Of a DNA stretch of 35,687 nt, positions 15,754-24,382 are shown piece after piece. This DNA is from DATBFG01 sp036558645. Lineage in GTDB: Bacteria > Acidobacteriota > Terriglobia > Terriglobales > Acidobacteriaceae. The position numbers and the translations under genes were made by a program. The stretch lies in the NCBI GenBank assembly GCA_036558645.1, contig DATBFG010000117.1, positions 1 to 35,687 of the forward strand, read 5' to 3'. The first letter of the stretch is position 1. Every line of letters begins with the position of its first letter. The notes under the pieces are model-generated. The model saw only the letters and a program-made list of their open reading frames with translations, was not told the DNA's origin and searched no databases.

Positions 15754-15960
15754 ATGGACGTTGAACGCATCATTGACGAAATCCAACAGCTCGAGGAGAT
15801 GTTCGAAGCTGCGGATATCAGGCCACTCAAGGAAACCGATATCTGTGCCGCGAATCGAAGGCACGATGAGAGGCTGGCACACAGCCCTTGGTTCAAGTTA
15901 TGGCAGCACTATGGGATTTGCTGCCGACCTGAGACTCCGGTAATCCAACTCCCCGAATAA
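15754..15960 (+). CDS. Small conserved hypothetical protein (68 residues)
   Basis: 68 residues starting MDVERIIDEIQQLEEMFEAA, an amphipathic helix, then DIRPLKETDICAANRRHDER and LAHSPWFKLWQHYGICCR. The frame is open from 15598 but the first part has no protein-like pattern and the promoter lies inside it. I recall very similar short proteins from acidobacterial genomes, ending in the same WFxLWQxYGxCCR pattern, with no assigned role. The CC pair near the end and a further cysteine could bind metal or form a disulfide. It stands alone; the next gene is convergent. No Shine-Dalgarno is present. Confidence 0.7.
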   Translation: MDVERIIDEIQQLEEMFEAADIRPLKETDICAANRRHDERLAHSPWFKLWQHYGICCRPETPVIQLPE

Positions 15961-16010
15961 CTCCGCCCTATCTCTGTTTGCCGCGCGGCGCTCTTCCGTG
16001 GCTTGCCGTT

Positions 16011-17723
16011 TTATCGCACCTTCTCGCGGAAGTCGAAAATCGGATTAACATCGACCGGCACCTTCGATGCCGACTTCAGAGTGGCTTCTAATTCGGGTGG
16101 CATGACGTCGTATTTCTTGAACCAGTTCTCGGCGCGTGCGCGGTCGCCGGTGGCTTCGATCTCAAGCAGCTCTTTGGCCAAGTCGCTGATCGCGTCGGGC
16201 ATACGCGCGTAGTCGATCGCATATTTGCCCGATGCCTGACGCTTGATCGCCCCTCTCTCCGAGAGATAGTTAAACTCCATCATTTCAGCCTGGCCGTGGG
16301 CTTCACCGATACCAAAGCGGACTGTGCGGAAGATTCCCGCAACATAAGACGAGTAGTATTCCTCCAACTTTTCTTTTGGTAGCGCGTCGTGGTCGATCAT
16401 CCACTTCAACCCGAACATTCCAACGACATCGGCCTTGGCTTCTTCCAAGCCGCTGAACATGGGGCCAATAGCCTCGCGGATGGGAATCTTGCCACTTGGA
16501 GTTCGCACGAAAGTTGGGCCAAGTCCGTGTGCCATCTCATGCATGATGGTGCTCTGCAGATAGCCCTCGCCGGAGGCCTTTGCTGCCTGCTCGGGTAGCA
16601 TCATGTACCGGGCAAGCGGCAGGATGACGTAGTTGACACGGGCATCCATGAAGTTCTTGAAGAAGATTTTCTTGCTACCCTTCTGCTCATGGACTCGGGG
16701 ATCATTGGGGAGATTGTCGGCGACCGCCTGATACCCGTGGCGCAGGTCTCCTGCGCGATAGGGAGCATCCATCACTTCCATTGGCGTCGAAAGGCCGTGC
16801 ATGGAGGGACGATCCTCAGGAGCGAGTGGAAGCGCGTCCTGCACTGCGGGAACCCACTTTTCGAAAAGAGCAAGTTTCTTGCTTTCCGGTTCGTTCCGGA
16901 CCAGTACCGCGGCACCATAGGAACCTTTCACGCCGAGAAGGTTGTCGAGATAGGTCTCATAGGGCGCGAAGATGACATCGAATTTGGAATTCTTCAAATC
17001 AACCCAAGCCAGATCGCTCTTGAGATAGTCGTCCGTCAGTAATGCTTCGGCGCGAAGGCGTAGAAAGTTTCCAAAAGCGGGATCGGGACTGAGGGCGGCC
17101 GCCTCGCGCAGGTCTTTGGCCGCTGGTTCAAGGAACGAACGGTAGGCAATGTGATATGGCAGGCCCTCCAATTCGTCACCGTGCCATCGCAGGACCGTTG
17201 TCAGGCTATAGATCTGGTCTTTCTTATCTGGATGTGCTTTGACAAATTCCTCAATCTGTTCTCTCGTCAATCCTTGGGGATAGAATCCGCGTCCCGGAGG
17301 CATGGGAGCACTTCCAACAAATGGTCGGTTCTCATCGAGGAGATCGAAGCGGGAGGCATTGATCCAAACATAGCGCCGTAATTTCTCGTCACTCGGGATG
17401 GTACTGCTCGAAAGCGACTGGAAAAGGCTCAGGCCTTCCGGATCATTCTGGCGCCAGAAGATCTCCTCGAGGCGGCGGCAGGCGTCGACCAGCTTGTCGA
17501 CCATCTGAACTTCTTTCGACGAGAGCCCCTCCGAGCGGAAAGGCATGTGTACGGTTTGCCATCGGCCCAGTCGCTGTGCGAGATCAGGTGCGACCTTCAT
17601 TCCTGAGGATGCGGCACCTTGAGCGGCTGATCCAGTCATTACTTTTGTTGTCTTTTGGGCGGAAAGAGGAACGGCCATGAGAGAAATTACCAATAGGAAA
17701 TAGGCCCAACGCAAAATGCTCAT
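16011..17723 (-). CDS. Secreted peptidase-M49-like zinc metallopeptidase
   Basis: 570 residues. A Sec signal peptide (MSILRWAYFLLVISLMAVP, cleavage near LSAQ at about 23) precedes a helical protein resembling the dipeptidyl-peptidase III (M49) superfamily. The zinc site is visible as HEMAH (His395, Glu396, His399) and the third-ligand segment GLEEAKADV (Glu427/428). Classic DPP III has HExxGH, one residue longer, so this is a divergent member, and substrate specificity cannot be stated. In-frame starts exist at 17759 (GTG), 17729 and 17723 (ATG). I choose 17723 because TAAAAT (minus strand, 17732-17737) ends 8 bases before it and there is no Shine-Dalgarno. It is divergent from the HAD gene, with 69 bases between starts. 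Confidence 0.82.
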   Translation of the reverse strand: MSILRWAYFLLVISLMAVPLSAQKTTKVMTGSAAQGAASSGMKVAPDLAQRLGRWQTVHMPFRSEGLSSKEVQMVDKLVDACRRLEEIFWRQNDPEGLSLFQSLSSSTIPSDEKLRRYVWINASRFDLLDENRPFVGSAPMPPGRGFYPQGLTREQIEEFVKAHPDKKDQIYSLTTVLRWHGDELEGLPYHIAYRSFLEPAAKDLREAAALSPDPAFGNFLRLRAEALLTDDYLKSDLAWVDLKNSKFDVIFAPYETYLDNLLGVKGSYGAAVLVRNEPESKKLALFEKWVPAVQDALPLAPEDRPSMHGLSTPMEVMDAPYRAGDLRHGYQAVADNLPNDPRVHEQKGSKKIFFKNFMDARVNYVILPLARYMMLPEQAAKASGEGYLQSTIMHEMAHGLGPTFVRTPSGKIPIREAIGPMFSGLEEAKADVVGMFGLKWMIDHDALPKEKLEEYYSSYVAGIFRTVRFGIGEAHGQAEMMEFNYLSERGAIKRQASGKYAIDYARMPDAISDLAKELLEIEATGDRARAENWFKKYDVMPPELEATLKSASKVPVDVNPIFDFREKVR

Positions 17724-17754
17724 CGACATTGATTTTAGCAGAGCAGATTTCGTG

Positions 17755-17784
17755 ATCACATACGATCAGGCAAGTCGATATGAT
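17755..17784 (+). promoter_or_regulatory. Probable promoter of the HAD-hydrolase gene
   Basis: ATCACA (17755-17760), 18 bases, TATGAT (17779-17784), ending 8 bases before the ATG at 17793. The 8-bp palindrome GTGATCAC (17752-17759) overlaps the -35 and lies midway between the two divergent starts, so it could be an operator for both. Confidence 0.4.
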
Positions 17785-17792
17785 GTTCTGGG

Positions 17793-18506
17793 ATGGCGCA
17801 ACAAGAAGAAACACTCATGGCACAGACGTTGCTCATCGATGCCGACGACACCTTGTGGGAGAACAACGTCTATTTTGAGAGGGCGATCGCAGACTTCATC
17901 TCTTTTCTCAATCATCGTGATTATTCTCCGGAACAGGTTCGCGAGGTTCTCAACGACGTGGAACGCGAATGCATCGTGACTCACGGTTATGGTTTACTAA
18001 GTTTTTCTCATGCGCTGGCTCGCACATTCGAAACTCTAGCACTCGAACCGCTCACGAATGAAATGCGGCAAACGATTCAGGGGTTTGCCCGACACATTGC
18101 CGATCATCCAGTTGAGTTTCTTCCCGAAGTGCCCGAAACCTTGGCTTATCTGGCTGATCGCCACCACTTGATTCTGGTGACGAAGGGAGAAATCGCGGAG
18201 CAGACGGGGAAGGTAGAGAGATCAGGAATCAAAGAATATTTCAACGCCGTAGAGATCGTCGCTGAAAAGAGTCCTAACACTTACCGCGAGGTTGTGTCTA
18301 AGTATGAGCTGGCAAGCGACTCTACGTGGATGATAGGCAATAGTCCGAAATCCGACATAAATCCCGCTCTGGCAGCGGGAATCAATGCTGTTTTCATTCC
18401 TCACCCGGGAACATGGGTGCTCGAACATGAGGAAGTAGCTGCTGCCGAACCACCCAGCCGCTTGCTGGTAGTGGAAAGTTTTAACCGCCTGGGAGAACAC
18501 TTCTAG
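17793..18506 (+). CDS. HAD-superfamily hydrolase
   Basis: 237 residues, haloacid-dehalogenase fold. Motif I is LLIDADDTLWENN (catalytic Asp in DADDT), the helical cap follows, motif II is LILVTKGE, motif III lysine is in AEKSPNTY, and motif IV is MIGNSPKSDINPALAAGI. These predict a Mg-dependent phosphatase with a small organic-phosphate substrate; the exact substrate cannot be read. The ATG at 17793 fits a leaderless mRNA; a second ATG at 17817 (MAQTLLIDADD) has only AAGAAG in front and would give a shorter product. Downstream, the HD-GYP gene follows after about 46 bases on the same strand. Confidence 0.9.
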   Translation: MAQQEETLMAQTLLIDADDTLWENNVYFERAIADFISFLNHRDYSPEQVREVLNDVERECIVTHGYGLLSFSHALARTFETLALEPLTNEMRQTIQGFARHIADHPVEFLPEVPETLAYLADRHHLILVTKGEIAEQTGKVERSGIKEYFNAVEIVAEKSPNTYREVVSKYELASDSTWMIGNSPKSDINPALAAGINAVFIPHPGTWVLEHEEVAAAEPPSRLLVVESFNRLGEHF

Positions 18507-18552
18507 CTACTAAGGCCACAGCTGAGCGTGTATAAGTCCATGATACGCTTAC

Positions 18553-19833
18553 TTGCTCTGGCTATTTGCCCTAACACCCTTGGGCATTCAAAAAAACAGC
18601 TTTCGGCGGATCTTACGGACGGTCGAGGCCCTGTCGGAACTTGGGCCGACGCTGACGGGCAGCCGCGAGTTTTCGCAGACCGCGCATGCCATGCTGTCCG
18701 CAATGCTACAGGCCAGCAGCGCGCGTGAGGGTGTTCTGTTCGTTCTGAACGACAAGCCTTCCCTTCTCACATCGGTTGTAGCCGAAGGCTTCGCGTTGAT
18801 GCCGGAACCCGCCATCATTCCATTGTTGCCGAAGCACATTCATGCTCTAAGTACGGCAGCGGGAGCGCTGATACTAACGGCGGCCGACAGCGACGTGTAC
18901 CTGAGCGCAAATGGCAACGTGGCGCCGGAACTGTTCAAATGTCTCGCTCCTCTTCGAGCCGGCGGGCGGTTGGTCGGTGCTGTTGTGTTTGGACATCGAG
19001 AGGATGATTCTCCCTATCAGGCGGAGGAACTTGAGGCATTGGACTTGCTATGCAGTTACGTGGCCTTGGCTTTGCAGAACCATGCCCTGAGCCAGACCCT
19101 GGCACAACGAGTCTCAGAGAACTTGCGCCTCATGGCGTCTTTGAATGGTTTTTATGACAGTGCCCTCGAGGCCTTCGCCGCGGCCATCGATGTGAAACAT
19201 GTGAATATTCACGGACACTCTCTCCGCGTTGGCCGATACTCCGCCGCCATTGGCGAGGCCATCGGAATGGAACCAGGAGAGGTCGCTGCCTTGCGCTCAG
19301 CAGGCTATCTGCACGACATCGGCAAGGTTGTGGTGGATAAACGGTTGTTTGGCAAAACGACATCACTCGATCCCGACGAATTTCGAGAGATGGCAGATCA
19401 CACCGTTGTCGGACATCAGATCGTCAGTGGGGTGCAGTTTCCGTGGCCGCGCATCCCGGAGGTTGTGCGCTGGCATCATGAACGCGGAGACGGATCGGGG
19501 TATCCCGATGGCCTCTTCCACGACGATTTTTCATTGCACGTCCACATTGTCGGCCTGGCGGACACCTTCGATGCCATGACCAGTGAGCGACCGTATCGGG
19601 AACCAATTTCACTAGGAGCTACGCTGAGTGAAATCATTCGCATGACCCCGCAGAAATTCGACCCGCAAGCGGTGCACGCGTTGCTGGTGCAGATTCGCCG
19701 CGACGCTACCGGAAGTAATCGTGCGCCCTTCCTTGAAAGCAACGTTTCTTCAAACCTATCGCCTGTCGATGTTGATCAGCTGGCCTCTACATTGCAGCAC
19801 AGAATCAACCGTGGCCGCCTGTTCCTCACATAG
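18553..19833 (+). CDS. GAF/HD-GYP protein, putative cyclic-di-GMP phosphodiesterase
   Basis: 426 residues from the first available start (TTG 18553). A GAF-like sensory region covers about 20-180 and an HD-GYP domain about 205-385, with His-Asp at 254-255 (GYLHDIGKVV), HHERGDGSGYPDG (308-320) carrying the GYP residues, and LADTFDAMTSERPYR (335-349). HD-GYP domains hydrolyse cyclic di-GMP; the metal ligands look complete, so activity is likely. No membrane segment is clear. The true start is uncertain: no Shine-Dalgarno is found for TTG 18553, and another TTG at 18580 (LGIQKNSF) is equally possible. It lies between the HAD gene and the DUF1800 gene, same strand, 15 bases before the latter. Confidence 0.88.
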   Translation: MLWLFALTPLGIQKNSFRRILRTVEALSELGPTLTGSREFSQTAHAMLSAMLQASSAREGVLFVLNDKPSLLTSVVAEGFALMPEPAIIPLLPKHIHALSTAAGALILTAADSDVYLSANGNVAPELFKCLAPLRAGGRLVGAVVFGHREDDSPYQAEELEALDLLCSYVALALQNHALSQTLAQRVSENLRLMASLNGFYDSALEAFAAAIDVKHVNIHGHSLRVGRYSAAIGEAIGMEPGEVAALRSAGYLHDIGKVVVDKRLFGKTTSLDPDEFREMADHTVVGHQIVSGVQFPWPRIPEVVRWHHERGDGSGYPDGLFHDDFSLHVHIVGLADTFDAMTSERPYREPISLGATLSEIIRMTPQKFDPQAVHALLVQIRRDATGSNRAPFLESNVSSNLSPVDVDQLASTLQHRINRGRLFLT

Positions 19834-19848
19834 TCGCGACAACTATTC

Positions 19849-21858
19849 ATGTCGTCCAGGGTTCTAGAAATTCAGATATTGGACGCTAAGATGCGACCAG
19901 GTTCTAGACACTCGCGGTGGCACTGTTTGGCGTTGGTTCTGACGCTACTGGTGAGTCTGACGTCGCGCAGCTACTTGCCGGCTGAAAGCCAAACAAAAGG
20001 TACGGCAACTCGCCAAAGGGAGGTCGAAGGACGCAGGCGCGCTGCCCAGGCACTGAACAGATTGACGTTTGGGCCACGACCCGGTGAAATCGATCGTGTG
20101 GTGGCGATGGGCGTTGATAACTGGATCGACCGTCAGTTGCATCCTGACATCATTGATGACAGCACCTTGGACGTCCGCTTGCGTCCATTTCGAACGTTGC
20201 GAATGGATACGCGAGAAATCGTCGAAAACTTCCCTCCTCCGCAATTGATCAAGGCCGTTGAGGCCGGAAAGCGGCCCTTGCCGTCCGATGCCATGCAACG
20301 TGTTGTTTATGAAACACAAATGGATCGGTTGCAAAGCAAAAAGCGGGCGAAGCAAACAGATGATAGTGCGGAAAGTGATCCTCCAACAGATCTCCAACCT
20401 GATCAGCGGGCGTCGCGCCATGAAATCAACGTTCAAACGGAGATCAAGATTCAGCAACTCCTTGAGCTTTCACCCGATGATCGCGTCAAGAAGCTACTTT
20501 CGATGCCTGCCGAGGAGCGGCGACAAATCGCATCTTCTCTTCGAGGCGCAAAACGCGAGCGGTTCCTTTCGGACCTGAATCCAGAAGATCGCGAAACCGT
20601 GATGGCATTGAATAATCCTCAACAGGTCGTTGTTGGCGAACTCCTGCAAGGCAAGTTACTCCGGGCAACGTACAGCGAGCGCCAGTTTGAGGAAGTGCTC
20701 ACCGACTTCTGGTTCAACCACTTCAATGTCTTCATAGGAAAAGGTGCCGACCGCTACCTCCTCACCAGCTACGAGCGCGACGTCATTCGTCCGCACGTGA
20801 TGGGGAAATTTGAGGATCTGCTGGTCGCGACTGCTCAAAGCCCGGCAATGTTGTTCTATCTCGACAACTGGCTCAGCGTTGGAACGGGTTCAGAAGCGGC
20901 GACGCGATCGGGGCGAAGCAGCAACAAGCGGACGAAAGACATCAAGAGTAAGCGAAGCGGCCTCAACGAAAACTATGGCCGCGAACTGATGGAATTGCAT
21001 ACGCTCGGAGTGAACGGCGGATATACGCAAAAGGATGTCACTGAGGTCGCTCGTGTTTTTACCGGGTGGACGATTAAGAGACCGCGGGAGGGAAACGGTT
21101 TTACGTTCGATGAGCGTATGCACGAACCGGGAGACAAGATAGTTTTGGGCCATCGCATCAAGTCCAATGGCGAGAAAGAAGGACTCGAGGTGCTTCACGT
21201 CCTTGCGCATCATCCTTCGACTGCAAGATTCGTTTGCACCAAGATTGCGATACGTTTCGTTTCCGACGATCCACCGCGCACGCTGGTAGACCAGATGACG
21301 AAGACTTTTTTGCAAAAGGATGGCGACATTCGCGAAGTGCTCAGGACCATGTTGCGTTCGGATGAGTTCTGGTCAGAGAAGAATCACCGTGCAAAGGTGA
21401 AAACGCCGCTTGAATTCGTGGTTTCAGCGCTGCGGGCCAGCGATGCGCAGATGACTGACGCAATGCCAGTAGCACGCATTCTTCAGACTCTGGGAATGCC
21501 TCTGTATGGCATGCAGCCTCCGACGGGATATTCGACCAAGGCAGATGCCTGGGTAAATTCGGCTGCGCTGCTTGGACGGATGAATTTTGCGTTGGCCTTG
21601 ACATCGGGAAAACTGAAGGGCACAGAGGTTGATCTAAGCAAACTTGCCTCTGACTCGGACGATCCGGCCATGACCCTGGCGTCGCTAGAACACAGCCTGT
21701 TAGCGGGCGAAATCTCGCCCCAAACCCATGAGACGCTCGCGGCCAGACTGCAGGACCCGAAGATCACGCGGCGCGTGCTGGATGATCCGCCATCGCCTGT
21801 CGCCACAGATATCTTAGCCGGTTTGATCCTAGGATCGCCGGAGTTTCAACGAAAATAG
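19849..21858 (+). CDS. Secreted DUF1800-domain protein
   Basis: 669 residues. After a signal segment (CLALVLTLLVSLTSRSYLPA, ending near residue 45) comes the DUF1800 opening AAQALNRLTFGPRPGEIDRV, the middle FWFNHFNVFIGKG and ENYGRELMELHTLGVNGGYT, and the C-terminal MPLYGMQPPTGYSTKADAWV that typifies the family. Residues about 160-240 form a charged, low-complexity insertion (KKRAKQTDDSAESDPP). The family is nearly always paired with DUF1501, as here (33-base gap), and its function is unknown. ATG at 19849 lacks a clear Shine-Dalgarno; ATG at 19891 would give a more normal signal peptide. Two copies of GGTTCTAGA (19860-19868, 19900-19908) flank this alternative start. Confidence 0.9.
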   Translation: MSSRVLEIQILDAKMRPGSRHSRWHCLALVLTLLVSLTSRSYLPAESQTKGTATRQREVEGRRRAAQALNRLTFGPRPGEIDRVVAMGVDNWIDRQLHPDIIDDSTLDVRLRPFRTLRMDTREIVENFPPPQLIKAVEAGKRPLPSDAMQRVVYETQMDRLQSKKRAKQTDDSAESDPPTDLQPDQRASRHEINVQTEIKIQQLLELSPDDRVKKLLSMPAEERRQIASSLRGAKRERFLSDLNPEDRETVMALNNPQQVVVGELLQGKLLRATYSERQFEEVLTDFWFNHFNVFIGKGADRYLLTSYERDVIRPHVMGKFEDLLVATAQSPAMLFYLDNWLSVGTGSEAATRSGRSSNKRTKDIKSKRSGLNENYGRELMELHTLGVNGGYTQKDVTEVARVFTGWTIKRPREGNGFTFDERMHEPGDKIVLGHRIKSNGEKEGLEVLHVLAHHPSTARFVCTKIAIRFVSDDPPRTLVDQMTKTFLQKDGDIREVLRTMLRSDEFWSEKNHRAKVKTPLEFVVSALRASDAQMTDAMPVARILQTLGMPLYGMQPPTGYSTKADAWVNSAALLGRMNFALALTSGKLKGTEVDLSKLASDSDDPAMTLASLEHSLLAGEISPQTHETLAARLQDPKITRRVLDDPPSPVATDILAGLILGSPEFQRK

Positions 21859-21891
21859 TTAGACAGGCCGAAGAGGCACAGTTGAGGTCAT

Positions 21892-23121
21892 ATGTCGATC
21901 ACTCGACGCGTTTTTCTTAGCAATAGCGCAATGGCAGTAGTGGGTACTGCCACGATCCCATCTTTCCTGTCGCGCGCAGCATTTGGAACGGCGTCGGGAG
22001 CAACGAAGCGGCTAGTCGTGGTTTTTCAACGTGGAGCCGCAGATGGCCTCAACATGGTTGTCCCGCATGGAGAACCTGCTTATTATGCGATGCGCCCATC
22101 CATCAACATTCCGCGAAATGCGGTGATTGATCTGGATGGATTCTTCGGATTGCATCCGTCTATGGCTGCTCTCCAGCCTCTGTGGGATACGCGTCACCTT
22201 GCGATCGTGCATGCCGCGGGATCGCCGGATCCGACGCGCTCTCACTTCGATGCCCAGGACTTCATGGAATCAGGCACTCCCGGAGTGAAGGTCACGGAAG
22301 ACGGCTGGCTCAACCGCAGCCTTCGTTCCATTCCCGAAGCGCAGCAGAATTTTTCCTTCCGCGCCGTCGCTTTAGGGCCATCCCTGCCACGAATTCTTTC
22401 GGGAAGTGAACCAGCGGTTGCGGTGAACGATATTCGCAGCTTTGGCGTGGGAAGAGGTGCGAACCCTAATGCCAATTCATTTGAAGCTATGTATGCGGAA
22501 TCGGTGGACGCCGTTTTGCACGGTACAGGCCAGGAAACCTTCCAGGCGGTAAAGGCATTGAAGTCAGCCGATCCCGAAAAGTACAGGCCCGCATCGGGAG
22601 CGCATTATCCACGCGGACGCTTTGCGGACAGCTTGAAGGAATTGGCTCAGCTCATCAAGGCAAACCTTGGCGTGCAGGTGGCGTTTGCAGACATCGGTGG
22701 ATGGGACCATCACGTCAACGAGGGCAGCACGCAAGGCCAAATCGCCAATGCGCTAAGAGATTTCTCCCAGTCTCTCGCTGCGTTCTGGATCGACCTCGGC
22801 GCTCATGCGGAAGAAACAGTCGTGATCACGATGTCGGAATTCGGACGCGCTGTACGGGAAAACGGCAACGGCGGCACCGATCACGGACACGCCAACGTAA
22901 TGCTCATCATGGGCGGCCCGGTGAAGGGTGGGAAAGTCTACGGGCGCTGGCCGGGATTAGATCAGTCTCAACTCTACGAAGGCCGTGATCTGGCGGTAAC
23001 GACGGACTTCAGACGAGTCTTAGGCGAAGCGGTATACCAGCACCTGGGAAACAAGGCTCTGGGCGAGGTGTTTCCAGGATTTGAAGATAAGCCGAAAGAG
23101 TTTCTGCGGTTCCTCGGATAG
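21892..23121 (+). CDS. DUF1501-domain protein with Tat signal
   Basis: 409 residues. The N-terminus SITRRVFLSNSAMAVVGTAT is a twin-arginine signal, so the protein is exported folded, possibly with a metal. The DUF1501 (alkaline-phosphatase/sulfatase-like fold) marks are VVVFQRGAADGLNMVVPH, HSHFDAQ-like SRSHFDAQDFMESG, GGWDHHVNEGS, ITMSEFGRAVRENGNGGTDHGHAN and VKGGKVYGRWPG. It forms an evident pair with the DUF1800 gene. GAGGT lies 4 bases before the ATG. Its stop abuts the stop of the convergent gene at 23122 with no base between. The molecular role of the DUF1800/DUF1501 pair is not established. Confidence 0.93.
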   Translation: MSITRRVFLSNSAMAVVGTATIPSFLSRAAFGTASGATKRLVVVFQRGAADGLNMVVPHGEPAYYAMRPSINIPRNAVIDLDGFFGLHPSMAALQPLWDTRHLAIVHAAGSPDPTRSHFDAQDFMESGTPGVKVTEDGWLNRSLRSIPEAQQNFSFRAVALGPSLPRILSGSEPAVAVNDIRSFGVGRGANPNANSFEAMYAESVDAVLHGTGQETFQAVKALKSADPEKYRPASGAHYPRGRFADSLKELAQLIKANLGVQVAFADIGGWDHHVNEGSTQGQIANALRDFSQSLAAFWIDLGAHAEETVVITMSEFGRAVRENGNGGTDHGHANVMLIMGGPVKGGKVYGRWPGLDQSQLYEGRDLAVTTDFRRVLGEAVYQHLGNKALGEVFPGFEDKPKEFLRFLG

Positions 23122-23688
23122 TCACAACTCAGTGCGTTGCACGCGCTGACGAAGGGTCCTAACAAATGCTTGGTCGGCCCTGGCCGAGAACATCTCAAGG
23201 GGCGAGTAACCCATTCTCCACGCAAGATAGATCGTCATAGTCAACAGAAGCAGAGTCAGTGCAAAGTTTGGCCACGCATTCAAAGACCACTGGTGCTTCC
23301 AGACAAGATTCAATCGATCTGAAAATGGAGATAAGTACGAGATTGGCCATTGATCGCCATCGGGGCCTCGCGATCCCAAGATGTCTTCTATCAAATGAAT
23401 GTGAAAGCTCAGCAACGAAAGCGTGGCAGTCTTCCAGCGCTGCTCTGAAAAAGCAAACGCCAGCACGGTTACGAAAAGAGCAAATAACAACGTATGAAGT
23501 GAGTGATGATAAAGCGAAAACCAAAGAAGTGGATGCGTTGAATGCCGTGTGAGGAGTTCAGGGACGATTCCCAATCCATCGATATCCGGGATAGCGCAAG
23601 CCAGGGTTACGATCGCGCGATCGCGTCTGCGTAAGCCGGCACTGTTGGCAAGGACCCATCCGCTCAGGAAGTGCGTTATTGGGCTCAT
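23122..23688 (-). CDS. YdjM/DUF457-like membrane-bound metal-dependent hydrolase
   Basis: 188 residues, resembling the LexA-regulated YdjM-type inner-membrane hydrolase family. Marks are the N-terminal MSPITHFLSGWVLA, ACAIPDIDGLG (Asp pair), HSTHPLLWFSLYHHSLHT and FHIHLIEDILGSRGPDGDQW, giving several His/Asp candidates for metal binding among about four membrane helices. Substrate unknown. No Shine-Dalgarno is seen before ATG 23688 and no SOS box (CTG-N10-CAG) was noticed upstream. It ends head-on against the DUF1501 gene. Confidence 0.85.
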   Translation of the reverse strand: MSPITHFLSGWVLANSAGLRRRDRAIVTLACAIPDIDGLGIVPELLTRHSTHPLLWFSLYHHSLHTLLFALFVTVLAFAFSEQRWKTATLSLLSFHIHLIEDILGSRGPDGDQWPISYLSPFSDRLNLVWKHQWSLNAWPNFALTLLLLTMTIYLAWRMGYSPLEMFSARADQAFVRTLRQRVQRTEL

Positions 23689-23771
23689 CGGGTGGAGCTA
23701 CTGACAAGCGAACGTTTTCGCCAATGTTCTAGATGACCGCAGCGGTCTCCCTCTCGCCAGCTAAGCCACGG

Positions 23772-24332
23772 TCATTTCGGCTGCAATGTCTGGGCGATCA
23801 TCACCTGCCGCTTGAAGTTCTCCATCATATTGGGATCGAGTCGGACTTCGGTGGGTCTTTTCGCCAGCGTCATCTGATCGATTTTGTCTTGCAGCTTTAG
23901 CAACGCATAGAACAAATTCTCAGGTCGCGGCGGGCAGCCGATGACGTAGACGTCCGTGGGGACGATCTTGTCCACTCCCTGCAGAACCGCATAGGTATTA
24001 AATGGTCCCCCGACCGATGAGCACGCGCCCATGGAGATGACCCACTTGGGATCGGGCATCTGGTCGTAGATACGCTTTACCACGGGAGCCATCTTCAGAG
24101 TCACGGTGCCGGCGACAATCATAAGATCGCTTTGACGCGGGCTGGGACGAAAGACTTCGGAGCCGAAGCGAGCAATGTCAAAACGCGCGGTAGACGACGC
24201 GATCATCTCGATAGCGCAGCAGGCGAGCCCGAAGGTCATGGGCCACACCGCGGATTTCCGCGCCCAGTTGAAGACGTAGTCCACCGTCGTGATCATGAAG
24301 TTCTTTTCGAACTTATTTTGTAACCAACCCAT
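23772..24332 (-). CDS. nuoB: Orphan NADH-quinone oxidoreductase subunit B
   Basis: 186 residues. It carries all four ligands of the N2 [4Fe-4S] cluster: Cys38 and Cys39 in FGLACCAIEM, Cys104 in MGACSSVGG, Cys133 in VIGCPPRPE. N2 is the last cluster before quinone in complex I. Length and motifs are those of a normal bacterial NuoB, and GAGGA lies 7 bases before the ATG. Remarkably, no other complex I gene adjoins: the upstream neighbour is a beta-propeller lipoprotein and the downstream one a YdjM-like protein. A strong promoter of its own (24383-24411) supports separate transcription. It may be the sole copy supplying a dispersed complex I, or a paralogue serving another NiFe-hydrogenase-like complex. 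Confidence 0.96.
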   Translation of the reverse strand: MGWLQNKFEKNFMITTVDYVFNWARKSAVWPMTFGLACCAIEMIASSTARFDIARFGSEVFRPSPRQSDLMIVAGTVTLKMAPVVKRIYDQMPDPKWVISMGACSSVGGPFNTYAVLQGVDKIVPTDVYVIGCPPRPENLFYALLKLQDKIDQMTLAKRPTEVRLDPNMMENFKRQVMIAQTLQPK

Positions 24333-24382
24333 GTAGTGTCCTCGGCAGTGCCGCTAGAAAGAAGTGCCCACAGAAGTATTCC

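Noticed and set aside
17495..17520. TGTCGA-N16-CGA on the plus strand, resembling the ECF42 promoter
   Set aside because: The spacing is 16, not 17, and it lies deep inside the M49-like gene on its antisense strand with no gene downstream.
18528..18728. 66-codon plus-strand frame at the start of the HD-GYP gene
   Set aside because: Lies in another frame over the GAF region of the HD-GYP protein and lacks a ribosome-binding site.
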